A stretch of 10,124 bases of DNA from the NCBI GenBank assembly GCA_024400715.1, contig JAKSMH010000014.1, positions 1-10,124 of the forward strand, written 5' to 3'. This stretch comes from Bacteroidales bacterium. GTDB lineage: Bacteria > Bacteroidota > Bacteroidia > Bacteroidales > WCHB1-69. A model generated the notes under the pieces. It was not told where the DNA came from. It made no database searches and saw only the letters and a program-made list of their open reading frames with translations. Below are positions 7,537-10,124 of this stretch, piece by piece. Position 1 is the first letter of the stretch; every line of letters begins with the position of its first letter. The translations under genes and the position numbers were made by a program.

Positions 7537-8388
7537 TTAGAAATTGAAACCGTGTTTTTGAGTTATTTCTGCCGTGAGTTGGCGGAGCATAATGCGTTCT
7601 GGACTATGCAGCAGTTTATCTTTGACTTTTTGCTGCTTTTTATTGGCATAGAGTCCGCCAGTCTTACCTTCCAGTGTTGGGTCAAGTGCTAAACGCAGCA
7701 TAGTGGAGGCGCCTTGCGTCGGGGTCTTGATTAACGGACGATAAATGAGGTCGCAGAGGGTATCCACCACTTTATTGCCCATTCTGATGATATTCGTGCT
7801 GACAATGCCCGGATCGGCACAGTTGACGGTGATGCCTTTGTCGGCCCACGCTTCGGCGGCATCCATAGTGAAAAAGAAGAATGCCTTTTTGGAATCCGAA
7901 TAGGTGACAAAACGATTAAAATGCTTCTTGTCAACCGGCTGAAATAGCGTTGGTTTTAAATGTCCATAACGAACGGTAAGGGATACCATATTCACCACGC
8001 GGGTGCCCTTTCTCATCATGGGTAGCAGGGAGTGGGTTAGAACGTAATGTCCCAAGTAATTGACCCCTACGGTTTTTTCGTAGTTCTCGGCTGTTTGTTC
8101 TGGCTTGTGGCACAAAGTTCCAGCGTTGTTCAGCAATAAGTCAAGTTGTTGATATTGATTTTGAAAGTTGGCGACAAACTTCCTAATGGAATCAAATGAT
8201 GCCAAGTCCAAGGACCATAATTCAATGTCGCCTTGCGTTTCTTTTTTTAGACGTTCGTATGTAGGAGTTGCCTGTTCTAAGTTTTTGCAAGCCATAATCA
8301 CTTTATATCCGGCTTTGGAAATGTCTCGGACCAAAGTCGAACCCATACCACCGTTGGCACCGGTAATGATAGCTGTTTTTTGTTCCAT
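7537..8388 (-). CDS. Short-chain dehydrogenase/reductase
   Basis: Classical-type SDR, an NAD(P)-dependent oxidoreductase of 283 residues; the substrate is unknown. The nucleotide-binding TGxxxGxG is TGANGGMG at 9-16, DLAS (61-64) contacts the adenine, NNAG is at 87-90, and the active-site set is N110, S136, Y163 and K167 (YSDSK). PG in ADPGIVSTNI (191-200) completes the family pattern. The layout, with a C-terminal extension after the PG motif, recalls the retinol-dehydrogenase-like/WWOX-like SDRs, whose names do not reveal bacterial substrates. I chose the ATG at 8388: the Rossmann strand begins at residue 4, as is normal, and the upstream stop of the exported-protein gene is 19 bases away. 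The reading frame stays open to 8622, but that part would overlap the upstream gene in another frame and its residues look unlike an SDR. It is part of the five-gene operon. Confidence 0.9.
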   Translation of the reverse strand: MEQKTAIITGANGGMGSTLVRDISKAGYKVIMACKNLEQATPTYERLKKETQGDIELWSLDLASFDSIRKFVANFQNQYQQLDLLLNNAGTLCHKPEQTAENYEKTVGVNYLGHYVLTHSLLPMMRKGTRVVNMVSLTVRYGHLKPTLFQPVDKKHFNRFVTYSDSKKAFFFFTMDAAEAWADKGITVNCADPGIVSTNIIRMGNKVVDTLCDLIYRPLIKTPTQGASTMLRLALDPTLEGKTGGLYANKKQQKVKDKLLHSPERIMLRQLTAEITQKHGFNF

Positions 8389-8407
8389 AAATATGATTTT
8401 TCGAAGA

Positions 8408-9679
8408 TTAGGTTTTCTGTTTTTCTTTTTTTGCAGCGGGGAAAAGCACGTTGTTAAGGATGAGTCTATAACCAGGAGAATTGGGAAAGATGTTGAGGTC
8501 GGTCGGGGGGTCGTTGACCAAATGTTGATAATCTTCCGGGTCGTGGCCTGCATAAAAGGTCCAGGTTCCTTTACCAAATTCACCGTGAATATATCGTACT
8601 TCATCAAAGACTTTGCTTTCACCCATAATAGTGACGGTGGGTTTTACCAGACTTTTTCTAAATGCCGTGGTTTGTCCCATAAATCCAGGAATCACGGAAG
8701 TATGGTTTTGGCATAGCATTGTTGGAACGGGATCCCACTTGGCTGAAAATTCAAAGAGTGTAAAAAAGTCGTTCTTTTTATTGCTGACATGGACGGAAGG
8801 ATCAACGTCAATATCAGAAACCTCGTATTTATAGGGATTTTTTTCGATTTTGAAGTTGGTAAAGGCAAAAGTGTTGTCGTAATTGAGCTTTTCTTGCGCA
8901 TCGGGGTCCATAGGGTCTCCGTCGAACATAATGTCGCAAATGTCAACGCCGTCGGCGGCTAAGGCAATGTCAAAGCTGTCGGGACCCGAACACATTGCGA
9001 AAAGGTATCCGCCACCAGCCACGAAATTGCGAATTTGCTTGGCAACGGCCAGCTTCATTTGCGAAACCTTGGCGAAACCCAAGCGCTGCGCTCTTTCCTC
9101 ATTTTCCTTGACGTCTTGAATGTACCACGCGGCATTTTTATAGCTGGCCCAAAATTTCCCGTATTGACCGGTAAAATCCTCGTGGTGCAGATGTAGCCAA
9201 TCGTATTTGGGAAGATCGCCTTTGATGACTTCCTCGTCATAAATGATATCGTAGGGAATTTCCGCGTAAGTGAGCACCAAGGTGACCGCATCGTCCCAAG
9301 GTAGCTTGTTTTTGGGGGAATAAACGGCGATTTTAGGGATTTTTGTCAGCTTGATTTCATTCATATTGTTTTCAACGCTGGCAATCTCTTGTCGAATGCT
9401 ATTGGCTTGTACGTCTGCAATGACTTGATAAGTCACTCCTCTGACAATGCATTCGTCTTCAATCTTGTCAGCGTAGGAAAACATAAAGCTCCCTCCTCTG
9501 TAATTGAGCAGCCAACTTGCGTCAACCCCTTCTTTTACAGCAAAATAGGCAATCCCGTATGCTTTGAGATGATTTTTTTGGTCCATATCCATCGGAATAA
9601 GGATGGCCGTAGCCCAAAGGGAAGGTATTATCATCATCAAGAATGACAATACCAATAGCTTAGATAATATATTTTTCAT
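8408..9679 (-). CDS. Exported protein of the family often labelled 'asparagine synthetase B'
   Basis: A 423-residue exported protein whose function I cannot assign. Residues 1-25 form a signal peptide: basic start, hydrophobic 8-19, and ATA at 23-25 as a likely signal peptidase I site. There is no lipobox. From memory, close homologues in Bacteroidota are labelled asparagine synthetase B. I see none of that enzyme's features: no Cys at residue 2 for the glutaminase and no SGGxDS pyrophosphatase motif. The middle (about 114-250) instead resembles a class I glutamine-amidotransferase-like Rossmann fold, with IPKIAVYSP (114-122), DWLHLHHEDFTG (160-171) and FVAGGGYLFAMCSGPDSF (219-236), where C230 sits in a nucleophile-elbow-like turn. 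YIHGEFGKGTWTFYAGHDPED (363-383) may supply further conserved His residues. It is the first gene of the five-gene operon, directly behind a TATCTTTG promoter element. A periplasmic or surface enzyme or binding protein is plausible. Confidence 0.75.
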   Translation of the reverse strand: MKNILSKLLVLSFLMMIIPSLWATAILIPMDMDQKNHLKAYGIAYFAVKEGVDASWLLNYRGGSFMFSYADKIEDECIVRGVTYQVIADVQANSIRQEIASVENNMNEIKLTKIPKIAVYSPKNKLPWDDAVTLVLTYAEIPYDIIYDEEVIKGDLPKYDWLHLHHEDFTGQYGKFWASYKNAAWYIQDVKENEERAQRLGFAKVSQMKLAVAKQIRNFVAGGGYLFAMCSGPDSFDIALAADGVDICDIMFDGDPMDPDAQEKLNYDNTFAFTNFKIEKNPYKYEVSDIDVDPSVHVSNKKNDFFTLFEFSAKWDPVPTMLCQNHTSVIPGFMGQTTAFRKSLVKPTVTIMGESKVFDEVRYIHGEFGKGTWTFYAGHDPEDYQHLVNDPPTDLNIFPNSPGYRLILNNVLFPAAKKEKQKT

Positions 9680-9683
9680 CTTT

Positions 9684-9696
9684 AATTACCGTAATT
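9684..9696. repeat. 13-base palindrome in the predicted operon leader
   Basis: AATTAC-C-GTAATT has 6-base arms around a single central base. It lies between the predicted transcription start (about 9700) and the ATG at 9679 of the exported-protein gene, a position where a bound repressor would block the operon. It could also be chance in an A/T-rich leader. No other copy was noticed in the window. Confidence 0.35.
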
Positions 9697-9704
9697 TACA
9701 ACTG

Positions 9705-9712
9705 CAAAGATA
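9705..9712 (-). promoter_or_regulatory. Predicted -7 element for the five-gene minus-strand operon
   Basis: Read on the minus strand this is TATCTTTG, a full match to the Bacteroidota -7 consensus TAnnTTTG. It would place the start of transcription near 9698-9701, giving a leader of about 20 bases before the ATG at 9679. No clear TTG is seen 19-21 bases upstream, where the sequence is CCTCCTT, so the -33 half is weak or absent and the promoter may need an activator. Confidence 0.45.
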
Positions 9713-9762
9713 CGGATATTTTTGAATAGAAAGGAGGCTTCTTCAAATTGTTTTTACATAGA

Positions 9763-9794
9763 TTGTCAAGATTCGCAAATTTTTCATATTTTTG
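9763..9794 (+). promoter_or_regulatory. Predicted Bacteroidota-type promoter for the membrane-protein gene
   Basis: TTG at 9763-9765 and TATTTTTG at 9787-9794 are separated by 21 bases, matching the Bacteroides -33 (TTTG/TTG) and -7 (TAnnTTTG) elements and their usual spacing. Transcription would start near 9799-9802, about 40 bases before the ATG at 9841. A second TATTTTTG at 9717-9724 lacks a visible TTG at the right distance and is less likely to be active. Confidence 0.5.
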
Positions 9795-9805
9795 CAAAAA
9801 AATAT
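9786..9805. repeat. Imperfect inverted repeat overlapping the plus-strand -7 element
   Basis: ATATTTTTGC is followed by AAAAAAATAT: arms of ATATTTTT and AAAAATAT meet at a central GC, with two extra A residues in the right arm. It overlaps TATTTTTG, the predicted -7 element. Low sequence complexity makes chance likely. Confidence 0.25.
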
Positions 9806-9840
9806 TTTGAATAAAAGTGCAATAATAAAGTCTCTTAAAT

Positions 9841-10124
9841 ATGAATATGATTGATTATTTCGTTTCTGAATCTCCGATTACCAATCTGAATGATTTTCTG
9901 GGTTGGTCTCACGGTAATCCTCTCGGAGTTTCTCCTTTGATTCAAGTGTTGTTTATTTTTGTGGTGGTCGAAGTGATGGGGTTCTTCAATCATCGAATCA
10001 GACATACGGGGAAAGTTCAATATTATCCTGTATTATATGTGCTGTTTGTGGTGGCGACGTTGGCAATGAGATATTATTGCTTCCAAGATGGTCTTCCCCA
10101 AATGGAAATCTGGAATGAGGAAAC
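9841..10124 (+). CDS. Putative integral membrane protein, 5' part only
   Basis: An open frame from ATG 9841 runs to the window end without a stop, giving 94 residues. An in-frame TAA at 9826-9828 limits the start to ATG 9841 or ATG 9847. The N-terminal stretch MNMIDYFVSESPITN is polar, without a signal peptide. Two hydrophobic segments follow at about 32-49 (PLIQVLFIFVVVEVMGFF) and 62-79 (YPVLYVLFVVATLAMRYY). They are separated by a short basic loop (NHRIRHTGK, 50-58), which suggests a hairpin with the loop in the cytosol. I do not recognise the family. Coding support comes from the open frame, the codon pattern and a well-placed upstream promoter. It is divergent from the five-gene operon. 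Confidence 0.6.
   Translation, partial: MNMIDYFVSESPITNLNDFLGWSHGNPLGVSPLIQVLFIFVVVEVMGFFNHRIRHTGKVQYYPVLYVLFVVATLAMRYYCFQDGLPQMEIWNEE

Noticed and set aside
8389..8622. A 78-codon extension at the start of the short-chain dehydrogenase frame
   Set aside because: It overlaps the end of the exported-protein gene in another frame of the same strand. It has no SDR-like sequence, and the Rossmann motif is correctly placed from the ATG at 8388.
8168..8716. A 182-codon plus-strand open frame across the dehydrogenase and exported-protein genes
   Set aside because: It is antisense to two well-supported genes and spans their boundary. The product shows no domain.

Overview
The window looks like a piece of a Bacteroidales (phylum Bacteroidota) chromosome. 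The evidence is the protein types, genes that start without a Shine-Dalgarno motif behind A/T-rich leaders, and matches to the Bacteroidota -7 promoter element TAnnTTTG in the only sizeable intergenic region. I cannot name a genus. It is dense core-type DNA: eight protein genes, no RNA gene, no insertion sequence, no CRISPR array, no phage gene and no broken gene that I can see.

Layout. Positions 28-4554 hold a plus-strand operon of three overlapping genes: an LptF/LptG-family lipopolysaccharide-export permease, a GT4-type glycosyltransferase and 1-deoxy-D-xylulose-5-phosphate synthase (dxs). It meets, with zero bases between stop codons, a minus-strand operon of five tightly packed genes. 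Read from its promoter end, these are an exported protein of the family often labelled 'asparagine synthetase B' (9679-8408), a short-chain dehydrogenase (8388-7537), an S66 LD-carboxypeptidase (7533-6619), a PlsC-like acyltransferase (6608-6024) and a sugar-kinase-like/RapZ-C fusion protein (6039-4555). Positions 9680-9840 form a divergent promoter region. A plus-strand membrane protein begins at 9841 and runs off the end.

Theme. Most of the genes fit cell-envelope construction and recycling. The permease and glycosyltransferase point to outer-membrane glycolipid, and dxs feeds isoprenoids, including undecaprenyl carrier lipid. The LD-carboxypeptidase trims recovered muropeptides, the acyltransferase acts on lipids, and the kinase/RapZ-C fusion plausibly links amino-sugar sensing with sugar phosphorylation. 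The co-operation is inferred from gene order and family knowledge, not shown by the sequence.

The most interesting items are the kinase/RapZ-C fusion beside a murein-recycling peptidase, the exported 'AsnB' family protein with a glutamine-amidotransferase-like Cys motif but no asparagine synthetase signature, and the divergent promoter region with a palindrome near the predicted start of transcription. I see no clear evidence of a wholly new defence or mobile system.
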